Assembly (NCBI RefSeq): GCF_004310285.1
Contig: NZ_SISF01000022.1
Location: 62,001-126,000 of the forward strand
Direction of reading: 5' to 3'
Length of the DNA stretch: 64,000 nucleotides
Source of the DNA: Agrobacterium cavarae
GTDB lineage: Bacteria > Pseudomonadota > Alphaproteobacteria > Rhizobiales > Rhizobiaceae
Under the pieces are notes generated by a model. The model was not told the origin of the DNA. It was given only the letters and a program-made list of their open reading frames with translations, and ran no database searches. Made by a program: the position numbers and the translations under genes. Of this stretch, positions 47,257-55,825 are shown one piece after another. Every line of letters starts with the position of its first letter. The first letter of the stretch is position 1.

Positions 47257-48291
47257 TCAACGCCCGCGCGCCTGTTTACCGATCACGAAAGGCATAAGCA
47301 CCGAGAGAAACAACAGGCGCAGCACGTGATGTGAGCCGACATAGGCCGTATCCGCATGCATCATCACCGCCATGGCTGCCATCGTCTCGAGCCCACCGGG
47401 CGCAAATGCAATCATCACGGCGTTGAGCGGAACACCCGTCAGACTGGAAACGAGCACGGCAATCGAGCAGGCAAGGACGACGACCGCGACTGTGACAACG
47501 GCACCCGCCAAAAACGCTTTCCTCATATCCTTCAACGAGGAGCGCGAGAAGCGCGTGCCGATCAGGCTTCCAAGGACGATATAGGTAGGGATGGCAAGCC
47601 AATCCGGTACGCCGCCGCTGGAGAAGCCCGTGACGTGTGAGCTGATGGAAACGGCAACACCACCGAGAAGGAGTGCCGCCGGAAAGCGCCAGCGCATGAA
47701 GACAAGACCGACCGCCAGCGAGGCAAGCAGGGTCAATCCGAGTTCCAGCGCGGGCATGGGCGGCGGCAGGATGGAGGGTTCGACACTGACGAGATCGAGA
47801 TATTTCACGATCAGCGGTACGGTGAGCGTCAGTGCCAGAACGCGCACACTCTGGATGACGCTGACGGTTGCAAGATCGCTCTTGGTCTCTGCCGTCAGGC
47901 TGATGATGTAGCTGAGGTGGCCGGGAGACGCACCGAGCATTGCCGTCGTGTGGTCGTAACGGAAGATGAAGCGCAGGATCCAATAGGCTGCATAAAGAAG
48001 CACCACCACCGTCAACAGCACAGCAACAAAGCTCAAGGGCCAAGTTTTGGCCGCTTCGAAGACGTTCGGGGTGATGTTGGTTCCCATCGATACGCCGACG
48101 ATGACGAAAGTGGCGCTGCGAAGATTCTTTGGCACCGAAAGCGTCAGGCCGAGAAGGCTTGCGCCGGTGACGGCGAGTGCCGGGCCGCAGAGAAAGGGTG
48201 CCGGAAGGCCCACCAACACGCCGAACAGCGCGCCAAGACTGCCGATGAAGACGGTCAAGGCAAGGCGAGAAAGCTCGGATATGGAGATCAT
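47257..48291 (-). CDS. AbrB-family membrane protein
   Basis: A 344-aa protein with about ten membrane helices in two repeats, of the AbrB/ammonia monooxygenase-like transporter family of unknown substrate. Typical segments are LPAPFLCGPALAVTGASL, TAMLGASPGHLSYI and MIAFAPGGLETMAAMAV. The ATG at 48291 is used; one at 48309 adds six residues. It lies after the rirA terminator, so it has its own promoter. Confidence 0.82.
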   Translation of the reverse strand: MISISELSRLALTVFIGSLGALFGVLVGLPAPFLCGPALAVTGASLLGLTLSVPKNLRSATFVIVGVSMGTNITPNVFEAAKTWPLSFVAVLLTVVVLLYAAYWILRFIFRYDHTTAMLGASPGHLSYIISLTAETKSDLATVSVIQSVRVLALTLTVPLIVKYLDLVSVEPSILPPPMPALELGLTLLASLAVGLVFMRWRFPAALLLGGVAVSISSHVTGFSSGGVPDWLAIPTYIVLGSLIGTRFSRSSLKDMRKAFLAGAVVTVAVVVLACSIAVLVSSLTGVPLNAVMIAFAPGGLETMAAMAVMMHADTAYVGSHHVLRLLFLSVLMPFVIGKQARGR

Positions 48292-48371
48292 GGCACCAGT
48301 GAGAATCAAAACGCAAACAGGAGACGCCCACTTGCGCCGTCATCGTCGCCGAAATCAAGCTCTTCCAAAAG

Positions 48372-48405
48372 AAAAGCCCGCCGGCAATCTTGCGGGCGGG
48401 CTTTT
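48372..48405 (-). terminator. Intrinsic terminator of rirA
   Basis: AAAAGCCCGCC and GGCGGGCTTTT form an 11-bp stem with a 12-nt loop, 22 bp past the rirA stop. The T-run arms make it able to work in both directions. It separates rirA from the AbrB gene. Confidence 0.85.
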
Positions 48406-48426
48406 GAAAAAGTCTCGATGTGATGA

Positions 48427-48903
48427 TCAGGCCGCTGCGACCGGCGTCGGATGCACGCGAGGCGCCAGCTGATCGAGACCGAGAAGAAAGTTGATCTGCG
48501 GGCGGGCCTTGACGAGATCGTCGATCGAATATTCGGTCAGAACGTCGAAGAATGCGTTCAGCGCCTTGCGAAGTGCGGAGTTAAGACCGCAGCTATCGAC
48601 AAGCGGACATTCGACGGCGCCGTCCTCGAAACATTCCGCCATGGCAAAGCTGTCTTCGGTGACTTTGACCACGTCGAACAGGCTGATCTTGTCGGCTGGT
48701 TTGCCGAGCTTGACGCCGCCATTGCGGCCGCGAACAGTTTCAACGAGGCCGGCCTTGGTGAGCGGCTGAAGAATCTTGAAGAGGAAAAGCTCCGACACGC
48801 CGTAAGCCTTGGCGATTTCAGGGATGCGGCTCAGATTGCCATCATTGGCGGCGCAATACATCAACATGCGGACTGCATAGTTGGTCTGTTTGGTCAAACG
48901 CAT
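48427..48903 (-). CDS. rirA: Rrf2-family iron-responsive regulator RirA
   Basis: A 158-aa Fe-S repressor of iron-uptake genes in Rhizobiaceae. The winged helix is at about 1-75 (MRLTKQTNYAVRMLMYCAAND). Three cysteines at 91, 99 and 105 (AECFEDGAVECPLVDSC) match the cluster ligands of RirA. A further Cys lies at 17. It is divergent from an iron-binding protein gene, and an Irr-like box lies 48 bp upstream. Confidence 0.95.
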   Translation of the reverse strand: MRLTKQTNYAVRMLMYCAANDGNLSRIPEIAKAYGVSELFLFKILQPLTKAGLVETVRGRNGGVKLGKPADKISLFDVVKVTEDSFAMAECFEDGAVECPLVDSCGLNSALRKALNAFFDVLTEYSIDDLVKARPQINFLLGLDQLAPRVHPTPVAAA

Positions 48904-48950
48904 GCTGATCTCCTGATCGGTAATGTGGAGTTATATAGTTTGTTTTTCAG

Positions 48951-48967
48951 TTTAGAACAATTCCAGA
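48951..48967. promoter_or_regulatory. Candidate Irr (ICE) box in the rirA - iron-binding-protein gap
   Basis: TTTAGAACAATTCCAGA matches 12 of the 14 defined positions of the Irr-binding ICE motif TTTAGAA-N3-TTCTAAA. It is 48 bp before rirA and about 217 bp before the divergent ferric-binding gene. Irr control of rirA is known in rhizobia; binding here is inferred. Confidence 0.6.
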
Positions 48968-49063
48968 CATGAAAAAAACTTCCTTACCCGCTCGATCTCC
49001 GGTGGTTGACCGTTGACCGGCCCGCCGATTCATGAACAAAGAACTCCACTATTCAATCCTACT

Positions 49064-49158
49064 GCATCGGCCCGAAAATCGGAACCGATTTTCGAAAAAG
49101 CATGATGCGTAGATTCAACGGGAATCGCGCGTCCTCTGTGCATCCAAGAATGGACGCA
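49064..49158. repeat. Dispersed intergenic palindromic element, copy B
   Basis: About 95 bp matching the element at 40484-40577 through most of its length. Its palindromes are CCGAAAATCGG-AA-CCGATTTTCG near 49072-49094 and GTGCATCCA-agaa-TGGACGCAC at 49138-49159. It lies in the leader of the ferric-binding protein gene, ending about 25 bp before its start. Confidence 0.75.
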
Positions 49159-49183
49159 CGGCGCGCTAAGGGAGACCTGTGGC

Positions 49184-50233
49184 ATGGCAAGATTGAAAAC
49201 CAGCTTTTCGACGCTCGGTGCGGTGTTATCTGTCGCCTGTGGCAGCACATCATCGGCCTTTGCCGGCGGTGAGGTTAATGTCTACTCTTACCGCCAGCCT
49301 GAATTGATCCAGCCGCTACTCGACGCCTTCACCAAGGAAACTGGGATCGAGACAAATGTTCTCTTCCTGGACAAGGGACTGGTCGAACGCATTCAGGCCG
49401 AGGGCGTCAATTCTCCCGCCGATATTCTGCTGACTGTCGATATCGCCCGGCTGGTCGAGGCCAAGGAGGGTGGTGTCACGCAGCCGGTGCTCAACGACCC
49501 GATCATCGAAAAGGATATTCCGGCCAATCTTCGCGACCCGGAAGGCGAGTGGTTTGGACTGACAACCCGTGGACGCGTCGTGTACGCCTCAAAGGAGCGC
49601 GTGCCTCAGCAGTCGATCACCTATGAGGAACTTGCCGATCCGAAGTGGAAGGGCAAGATCTGCATTCGCGACGGGCAGCATTCCTACAATATCGCCCTCT
49701 TTGCCTCGATGATTGCTCATCACGGCCTGGACTATACGCGCACCTGGCTCACGGGCCTCAAAAACAATCTGGCGCGCAAGCCGGACGGCACGGATCGTAG
49801 CCAGGCGAAGTCCATCTATTCCGGCGAATGCGATATTGCGCTGGGCAACACCTATTATGTCGGCTTGATGCTGACCAATGTGCAGGAACCGGAAGAAAAG
49901 GTCTGGGCCAACAGCGTCAAGGTCATTTTCCCCAATGCCGAAGATCGCGGCACCCACGTCAACATCTCCGGCGTTGCCATGACGAAGTATGCGCCGAACA
50001 AGGAAAACGCCCTGAAGCTGATGGAATTCCTGGCGTCAGGAGAAGCGCAGGAAATCTACGCCAAGCAGGTGTTCGAGTATCCGGTGCTGCCCGGTGCCCA
50101 GCCCTCTGATGTGGTCAAGGGCTTTGGGCCGATCAAGCCCGATACATTGTCGTTGACCGAGATCGCTTCGCACCGGAAAGAGGCTTCCGAACTGGTCGAC
50201 GAAGTCGGCTTCAATGACGGGCCGTCGCAGTAA
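49184..50233 (+). CDS. Ferric-iron ABC transporter substrate-binding protein (FutA/IdiA-like)
   Basis: A 349-aa periplasmic protein with an N-terminal signal (about 1-27) and the family start GGEVNVYSYRQPELIQPLLDAFTKETGI. Tyrosines of the iron site are likely in SGECDIALGNTYYVGLM. No permease or ATPase gene adjoins it; it stands alone, divergent from rirA, which is the expected repressor. A GGGAGACC Shine-Dalgarno precedes the ATG. Confidence 0.88.
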   Translation: MARLKTSFSTLGAVLSVACGSTSSAFAGGEVNVYSYRQPELIQPLLDAFTKETGIETNVLFLDKGLVERIQAEGVNSPADILLTVDIARLVEAKEGGVTQPVLNDPIIEKDIPANLRDPEGEWFGLTTRGRVVYASKERVPQQSITYEELADPKWKGKICIRDGQHSYNIALFASMIAHHGLDYTRTWLTGLKNNLARKPDGTDRSQAKSIYSGECDIALGNTYYVGLMLTNVQEPEEKVWANSVKVIFPNAEDRGTHVNISGVAMTKYAPNKENALKLMEFLASGEAQEIYAKQVFEYPVLPGAQPSDVVKGFGPIKPDTLSLTEIASHRKEASELVDEVGFNDGPSQ

Positions 50234-50270
50234 AAGCAGGCCTATACAACTTCCTGATGACATAAAAAAG

Positions 50271-50293
50271 CGCCCGCGACGACATCGCGGGCG
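50271..50293. terminator. Bidirectional terminator between the ferric-binding gene and fdhA
   Basis: CGCCCGCGA and TCGCGGGCG form a 9-bp stem with a 5-nt loop, flanked by an A run on the left and a T run on the right. It lies between two convergent stops and can serve both. Confidence 0.85.
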
Positions 50294-50323
50294 TTTCTTT
50301 GTGGTGTCGTGGCACTGAAACTA

Positions 50324-51514
50324 TTACGCCGCCTTGATCAGATCGCCATGCGGATCGAGAACGAACTTGGTCGCAGCACCCTGATCGAAGCTTTCATAGC
50401 CTTGCACCGCGTCATCCAGCGCAATGATCTTGGCATTGACGATATCGGCGATCGGCAGGCGGTCATGCAGGATGGCCTGCATGAGTTGGCGGTTATATTT
50501 GAGAACCGGCGTCTGGCCTGTGTGGAAGGATTGCGCCTTCGCCCAACCAAGACCGAAGCGCAGCGACAGGCTGCCTTGCTTGGCCGCCTCGTCCACTGCA
50601 CCCGGATCTTCCGTCACATAGAGACCCGGAATACCGATGTTACCGGCCGCACGGGTGATCTCCATCATCTGGTTGAGAACGATAGCAGGCTGTTCACCGC
50701 CGGCATGTCCGCGCGCCTCGAAGCCAACGGCGTCGATCGCGCTATCGACTTCATTGGTGCCGACAATCTCGGCAATCATGTCGCCTAAGCGATCGCCTTT
50801 GGACAGATCAACAGGCTCGAAGCCGACCTTGGCGGCATGCGCCAGACGATCCTTGTTGAAGTCGCCGATCATCACGACGGCTGCACCGAGAATACGGGCA
50901 GAGGCTGCAGCAGCAAGACCGACGGGACCCGCACCCGCCACATAGACGGTCGAGCCGACGCCGACGCCAGCTTTCACCGCACCGTGAAAACCGGTGGGCA
51001 GGATATCGGACAGCATGGTCAGGTCACGGATCTTCGACATCGCCCTGTCGCGGTCGGGGAATTTCAGAAGGTTGAAGTCGGCATAGGGGATGGTGACGTA
51101 TTTCGCCTGGCCGCCGATCCAGCCGCCCATATCGACATATCCGTAGGCGCCGCCGGCGCGGGACGGATTGACGGTGAGGCAGACGCCTGTGTCCTGCGAC
51201 TTGCAGCAACGGCAACGACCGCAGGCAACGTTGAACGGTACAGAGACGATATCGCCGACCTCGAGCATCTCGACGTCGATGCCCTTTTCGATGACTTCGC
51301 CGGTGATCTCGTGACCGAGGACAAGACCCGGCATGGCGGTCGTGCGACCCCGCACCATGTGTTGGTCCGATCCACAAATATTGGTCGAGATCACCTTCAG
51401 GATCACGCCATGCTCGATCCTGCGTCCATCCGGGGCTTCCAGCCTCGGATCGTCAATATCACGAACCTCCACCTGACCCGGCCGTAAATAGACAACGCCT
51501 CGGTTCCTGCTCAT
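50324..51514 (-). CDS. fdhA: Glutathione-independent formaldehyde dehydrogenase
   Basis: A 396-398-aa zinc-dependent medium-chain dehydrogenase that oxidises formaldehyde with tightly held NAD. The catalytic zinc Cys is in NICGSDQHM, the structural zinc cysteines in CGRCRCCKSQDTGVC, with GHEITGEVIEKG and the Rossmann motif VYVAGAGPVGLAAAASA. The start MSRNRGVVYLRPG at 51514 follows GGAGGAG at good spacing; ATGs at 51520 and 51529 lie within or before that ribosome-binding site. Confidence 0.92.
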   Translation of the reverse strand: MSRNRGVVYLRPGQVEVRDIDDPRLEAPDGRRIEHGVILKVISTNICGSDQHMVRGRTTAMPGLVLGHEITGEVIEKGIDVEMLEVGDIVSVPFNVACGRCRCCKSQDTGVCLTVNPSRAGGAYGYVDMGGWIGGQAKYVTIPYADFNLLKFPDRDRAMSKIRDLTMLSDILPTGFHGAVKAGVGVGSTVYVAGAGPVGLAAAASARILGAAVVMIGDFNKDRLAHAAKVGFEPVDLSKGDRLGDMIAEIVGTNEVDSAIDAVGFEARGHAGGEQPAIVLNQMMEITRAAGNIGIPGLYVTEDPGAVDEAAKQGSLSLRFGLGWAKAQSFHTGQTPVLKYNRQLMQAILHDRLPIADIVNAKIIALDDAVQGYESFDQGAATKFVLDPHGDLIKAA

Positions 51515-52156
51515 ATCCATCTCCTCCATGGTTTGAACATCAATGCCGAAGCCGTCAGGGCTGCGACATTCTCCACTGTCGGACGATCAATAGGCGATCC
51601 GGCAAAGACTGGGGCGTCCAGTTCCTAACCGACGGATCCTCCGGAGTGATCCTCCTCCTGGCCGGTTGAGCCCGGCCATCGACACAAATGACGCTACCTC
51701 CTCAAGTGGCGTTTCAATGCTGACAGCAGACCACGTGAGGCTGAGGTAAACGTTCTGGATTACGACACGCCTTGTGTGTTCAACGACACTGAGGTCCAGC
51801 GTCTAACCGAGAGATGGCGCGTTCCAGGCGTCAGTTTCCGACGGATTTAACGGGATCGGGGTTTGATATTGGATGTCGGGCAGGCGCGCGCTCACTGTGT
51901 GGCTGGAAGTGAAGCCGGCGAGATCTAGAGCTATTGGATTGGATTTCGCAATTGTCTCAGGGGCTTACTGCTGTACGAAAGAGTCATCGGATTGTTGACA
52001 AATGACTTTCGTCAGGGTCAGGCTCTCACTGAGCCCCGCTGAAAGAGGGCTGCCGTTTTCATTCCGTTCGAGTGGGATCGCATTGTGGAGCGACTAAGGG
52101 CTTCTTCCGCCGCCGCGCACTCTGGGAGGCAAGCATTTCTGCTCCAGAAACGACAG

Positions 52157-52183
52157 AACCCCGCGGCTTTGAGCCGCGGGGTT
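52157..52183. terminator. Strong terminator next to the tRNA fragment
   Basis: AACCCCGCGGCT and AGCCGCGGGGTT form a 12-bp perfect stem with a 3-nt loop. On the plus strand it ends in TTTTG. On the minus strand it lies 20 bp beyond the end of the tRNA 3' fragment, where the native terminator of a leftward tRNA gene would stand. Confidence 0.8.
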
Positions 52184-52202
52184 TTGATGATCGTCGTATA
52201 TT

Positions 52203-52216
52203 TGGTTGCGGGGGCA
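52203..52216 (-). other. Probable attachment site: 3' end of an initiator tRNA gene
   Basis: On the minus strand TGCCCCCGCAACCA reproduces the last 14 bases of bacterial tRNA-fMet including CCA, but the preceding bases do not form the T arm. A terminator follows. This is the displaced 3' end left when an element integrates into a tRNA gene. By this model the intact tRNA would lie to the right, beyond 64000. Confidence 0.65.
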
Positions 52217-52401
52217 CGCAGCTACCGAAACCGACATTCGCTTCAAGTCTCAGTTTGAAGTGAAGGCTTGTATAAGACGACAGCACATGCGCTGTAGTAC
52301 ATAACTGTGCAAACTGTTGCGGCTCAATCAGCCGGATCTACTCAGCAATTGCAAGATGGCCGCCACTCCCGGGAACAGGCCCTTGTCTTTCGAGGGCGAC
52401 C

Positions 52402-53616
52402 TCAGTCACAGAGATTGAAATGGGCGGGTTCGCCGTTCCAAGCACTGAACAAGTTGCGCCCGTCCCAGTAACTCACCTGACCGTGGTTGACCGACCTCTT
52501 CGCGCGAAACACATGATCCGCTGTAAGGCGCTCGAGGCATTTCAAACCAATGTCAGGCACTTCGAAGCCCACCTGCCCATATCCGTCATGGGAGATATTT
52601 CGCGCAGGAATGGCCATTAGCAATGCTGCGTGCTTCGTTTCCTTCAGTACGACCGCGAATTGGTTCATGATAACTGAATAGCCAGTATGGGCATGAACTA
52701 TACGGGGGTCTTTCGACGAAAGAGTCTGAAGCAAATTGGACACCGCTGAGGGAGCGACGAGCTTTGATTTATCACGAATGATCCCGTCGCTTGCATTCTG
52801 ACACCAATCCCGCACATCGTTTGACGTGGCAAGGGTCATCGGAATACGCGTTCGGCCCGCGAATTTGTGTGCTGAGGGAAGGTAGTTAGATGTTGTCACG
52901 AAAATACTCTTTTGAGCATTCTCGACATCTGCCACACCATGGAGTGCCGCCACAGCAGACATATCTATTTTGTTTTTCGGGGAGTATTTTTTCGCCTGAA
53001 CAAGCGTCAGTATGTCTCCGAGAGGATCGCGTTGAAGTACGCGAACGTCAATGCCCCCATCATTTGAGCCGGGGCCGAGCTCACACGTAAATCCTTGGCT
53101 TTGAAAGATTCTGAATAATAAAATTTCGAACTCGCGCCATGTGAGCCGATGCAAATCGTCTGGGCGCTTGGCGAAGTGCGAATACAGTTCCTCATGAACA
53201 TCAGCTATGTCCTGCTGCACGAGCCCGCACACCCATTGCCAGTTGGCATAGTCGAGAAGCGGTTGGAACAGTGGGCTCTCGTCCTGAGGATAAATATGAG
53301 CACTTGCCCCGTCGTTCCGCTCGTACCAGAAGCCGTGCTGCTCGAGTAGCTCGACGAACTCGATATCGAGACCGGCGAAATCACCATCGAGTGCGCGACC
53401 CAGGTCGCCATCGAAATACAGGATAGTTGCAACAGGGGTTGTCCCCGGTTCTCCATCAATTCGTTTGGCATAGGACTGAAAACCGCAATCGAACCACAGC
53501 TCGTGTCTCGTCGCCCATTCTCGAATGGAATTTTGCAGTGACGTGACTACTGCTTCCAGTTCAGCATCGGAAGTCCTGGCTTTCACCGTATCTGCCAATT
53601 CGTGGTCAGGCTTCAT
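52402..53616 (-). CDS. Mrr-type restriction endonuclease domain protein
   Basis: A 404-aa protein. Residues about 158-285 form an Mrr_cat-like PD-(D/E)XK nuclease: TWREFEILLFRIFQSQGF with Glu164, then SNDGGID with Asp190 and LVQAKK (207-210), the D-x(n)-QxK core. The first 150 residues (LWFDCGFQSYAKRIDG ...) and the last 115 are not recognised. It lies 53 bp below the FRG gene on the same strand and is probably the last gene of the defence operon. Whether it acts on foreign or modified DNA is unknown. Confidence 0.82.
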   Translation of the reverse strand: MKPDHELADTVKARTSDAELEAVVTSLQNSIREWATRHELWFDCGFQSYAKRIDGEPGTTPVATILYFDGDLGRALDGDFAGLDIEFVELLEQHGFWYERNDGASAHIYPQDESPLFQPLLDYANWQWVCGLVQQDIADVHEELYSHFAKRPDDLHRLTWREFEILLFRIFQSQGFTCELGPGSNDGGIDVRVLQRDPLGDILTLVQAKKYSPKNKIDMSAVAALHGVADVENAQKSIFVTTSNYLPSAHKFAGRTRIPMTLATSNDVRDWCQNASDGIIRDKSKLVAPSAVSNLLQTLSSKDPRIVHAHTGYSVIMNQFAVVLKETKHAALLMAIPARNISHDGYGQVGFEVPDIGLKCLERLTADHVFRAKRSVNHGQVSYWDGRNLFSAWNGEPAHFNLCD

Positions 53617-53669
53617 CGTTCACCTTCACAGAACAAAAAGGACGGCGCATGTAGTCGACTAAGTCAGCG

Positions 53670-54957
53670 CTACATAGTGCCACGGGGAAGCTCATAACCA
53701 TCTCGGAGATGAACGGTGGTCTGATCGATGCTTGGGTAAACCGTCGTCGCATTTATGTTAATGCTGTCGAGTTGGGCAAGAATGTTGGGCTTATTTGTTA
53801 TCGCAATTCTCGCAATCTCGATGCCGTCGTTTCCCGTTTCCGGTAGAACGGCTTCGTGACCGAACAGAAGAAAGGCGCCCGATTGGGACTTAATTCTACT
53901 GTTGGTTCTTTTCGCCTTCACGCAAAGGATCGAGCCGAGATCGTCAGGAGCAATGTTTCCCTCAAAATAGCTTTTCTCGGCCTTAATATGATGAAGAAGC
54001 TTCTTGGCAACTTCCTGCTCGTTGAATTCCGTCCGATCAAGACTGAGGTTGATCTCACTTTTTTGAGCATGCGTAAGATTGGAGAGGTTCGCGAGGCAAC
54101 TCACCGTGTCCGAGTCGTAGTATTTGATTTTATCGGCCTTGATCCTGAATATGATAACTTCTCCGCTCGTCGCCATCATCTCTTCGCTACCGTAGCAGGC
54201 AAAGAAAAGGGCAACGAGCGGATTTCCGGAAATATCAAGCAGGCGCGTCGGTAGGCCATAATGCTGCATCCGAACCAGTCTATCGAAGCAATACTGGTCA
54301 CGTTGAAATTCATCGTAGTGCGCGATCAGCAGTTCTTTGCACAGACGATCTTCATTGGGCATGAACTTCCATGCACCTTCCGGCCACTTTCTGAGGAGTG
54401 AGGGCGTGAGTTCAAAGGCCGCATTCTCGTGCCCACGGTAGAAAATTTCAGCGTCGTGCTTGTCGAACCGGCCAAACAGGAAACCGAGATAACTTTCGAC
54501 GCTGTTCGCTTCGCCGATGATGTTTTTCTCCCGCGCTGGCGGCTCCATGGCGCCATCGCCGGCTTGAGCAGGCATGTGAGCGCCAATAACGTCCTTGAAC
54601 TGAGGAAATAGTTCTGCCAGCCTTTCAAGTACGGTATGCGCGTCCCCGGCCCTCACGGCCCAATGTGTACGATGCAGCTCGAACTGATCCGCACCAAATA
54701 CGTCTCGAGCCGAGTCAAGTTCCTTGAAGTCCAGTTCGCCAAAATCGATCAGGGCGTCGAAACGAAACCGGACCTCCTTTTTGTCAACGGTGATTTGCTC
54801 GACGTTTCCAAATTTGACGATCATCGAAGCATGACCATTTGACCTGGAAATTTCAGTGCATAAAAACGATGGCAGCTGCTGTAGGAATTCGACAGCAGTT
54901 GAACCAATCCCTTCGAGTCGTTTCTCGATGTCGACAGGCGTATATTCGAACATACGG
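53670..54957 (-). pseudogene. FRG-domain gene, 3' part (cut off by IS21-family element)
   Basis: 427 codons remain, starting at an ATG (54953) that lies inside the target duplication, so MFEYTPVDIEKRLEG is not the original N-terminus. The FRG domain covers about 165-290: FYRGHENAAFELTPSLLRKW, then RMQHYGLPTRLLDISGNPLV (about 228-247) and LFFACYG. FRG proteins of unknown activity recur in phage-defence loci. With the 30 codons at 57457-57546 the intact protein was 457 aa. The fragment has lost its ribosome-binding site; some expression from a start inside the element cannot be excluded. Confidence 0.85.
54951..54957. repeat. Left target-site duplication of the IS21-family element
   Basis: CATACGG directly before the left end, repeated at 57454-57460 directly after the right end. 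A 7-bp duplication is within the range known for IS21 elements. Confidence 0.92.
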
Positions 54958-55012
54958 TGTTGATTTGCACTGAGAGCTGACCCGGGATTTGCGCCGAGAA
55001 TTGACCCGCCCT

Positions 55013-55825
55013 TTAGATATCTGTCGGGTGGGGTGTGGTGGTCAATGCCTTGTTTTTCTCCTTCCTGGTTTTGGGTTCGTGGGCCGAGCTGTTCTTGAAG
55101 CGGAAGCTGTCGTTTCCGGTTTCGAGAATGTGACAATGGTGGGTCAGGCGGTCCAAGAGCGCCGTCGTCATCTTGGCGTCGCCGAAGACGCTGGCCCATT
55201 CACTGAAGCTCAGATTGGTGGTGATGATCACGCTGGTCCGCTCATAAAGCTTGCTGAGCAGATGGAAGAGCAGCGCGCCGCCTGATGCGCTGAATGGCAG
55301 GTAGCCGAGCTCGTCGAGAATGACGAGATCGGAATGTAAAAGCCGATTGGCGATCTGGCCGGCGCGGTTTTGCGCCTTCTCCTGCTCGAGCGCATTGACC
55401 AGTTCGACAGTGGAGAAGAAGCGAACACGCTTGTGATGGTGCTCGATGGCCTGCACGCCGATCGCGGTGGCGATGTGGGTTTTGCCCGTGCCGGGACCGC
55501 CGATGAGGACGATGTTGTTGGCGTCTTCGAGAAAGTCGCAGCGATGGAGCTGCCGCACCAACGCCTCATTGACCTCGCTGCTTGTGAAGTCGAAGCCACT
55601 GAGATCGCGATAGGCGGGAAAGCGCGCGGTCTTGAGTTGGTAGGCGGTCGATCTGACTTCGCGCTCTGCGGTCTCGGCCTTGAGGAGCTGCGACAGGATC
55701 GGAAGGGCCGCCTCGAAGGCAGGCGATCCCTGTTCGGTCAATTCGCCGACCGCCTGGGCCATGCCATGCATCTTCAACTGCCTGAGCATGATGACGATCG
55801 CGCCGCTTGCCGGGTTATGACGCAT
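55013..55825 (-). CDS. istB: IS21-family helper ATPase IstB
   Basis: A 270-aa AAA+ ATPase that helps IstA choose and bend target DNA. Walker A is GGPGTGKTH (about 109-117), Walker [13 protein letters not shown] (about 167-178) and a sensor segment [10 protein letters not shown] follows. It overlaps the end of istA by 11 bases. The C-terminal tail lies within 60 bp of the left end. Confidence 0.95.
   Translation of the reverse strand: MRHNPASGAIVIMLRQLKMHGMAQAVGELTEQGSPAFEAALPILSQLLKAETAEREVRSTAYQLKTARFPAYRDLSGFDFTSSEVNEALVRQLHRCDFLEDANNIVLIGGPGTGKTHIATAIGVQAIEHHHKRVRFFSTVELVNALEQEKAQNRAGQIANRLLHSDLVILDELGYLPFSASGGALLFHLLSKLYERTSVIITTNLSFSEWASVFGDAKMTTALLDRLTHHCHILETGNDSFRFKNSSAHEPKTRKEKNKALTTTPHPTDI

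Larger units (their letters stand above)
51530..52401. other. 872-bp gene-free region holding the island border
   Basis: No credible gene. On the minus strand next to fdhA there is a perfect hairpin (GGCCGG-gctcaa-CCGGCC, 51659-51676) and GGAGGATC occurs twice within 30 bp, so a structured fdhA leader is possible. A short open stretch near 51745-51848 (EVNVLDYDTPCVFND) has no start and may be a relic. A long hairpin of ACGAAAG/CTTTCGT type lies at 51975-52013. The strong terminator (52157-52183) and the tRNA fragment (52203-52216) follow. Confidence 0.5.

Noticed and set aside
51745-51848. Short open stretch EVNVLDYDTPCVFND on the plus strand as a gene
   Set aside because: No start codon or Shine-Dalgarno, stops on both sides and no recognisable family; at most a gene relic.
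52059-52286. 75-codon minus-strand ORF over the terminator and tRNA fragment
   Set aside because: It reads through a strong hairpin terminator and the tRNA 3' end, so it is not a gene.
54958-55199. N-terminal 82-residue extension of the FRG fragment up to 55199
   Set aside because: These codons run through the IS end and antisense of istB. The genuine N-terminus is found on the far side of the IS at 57457-57546.
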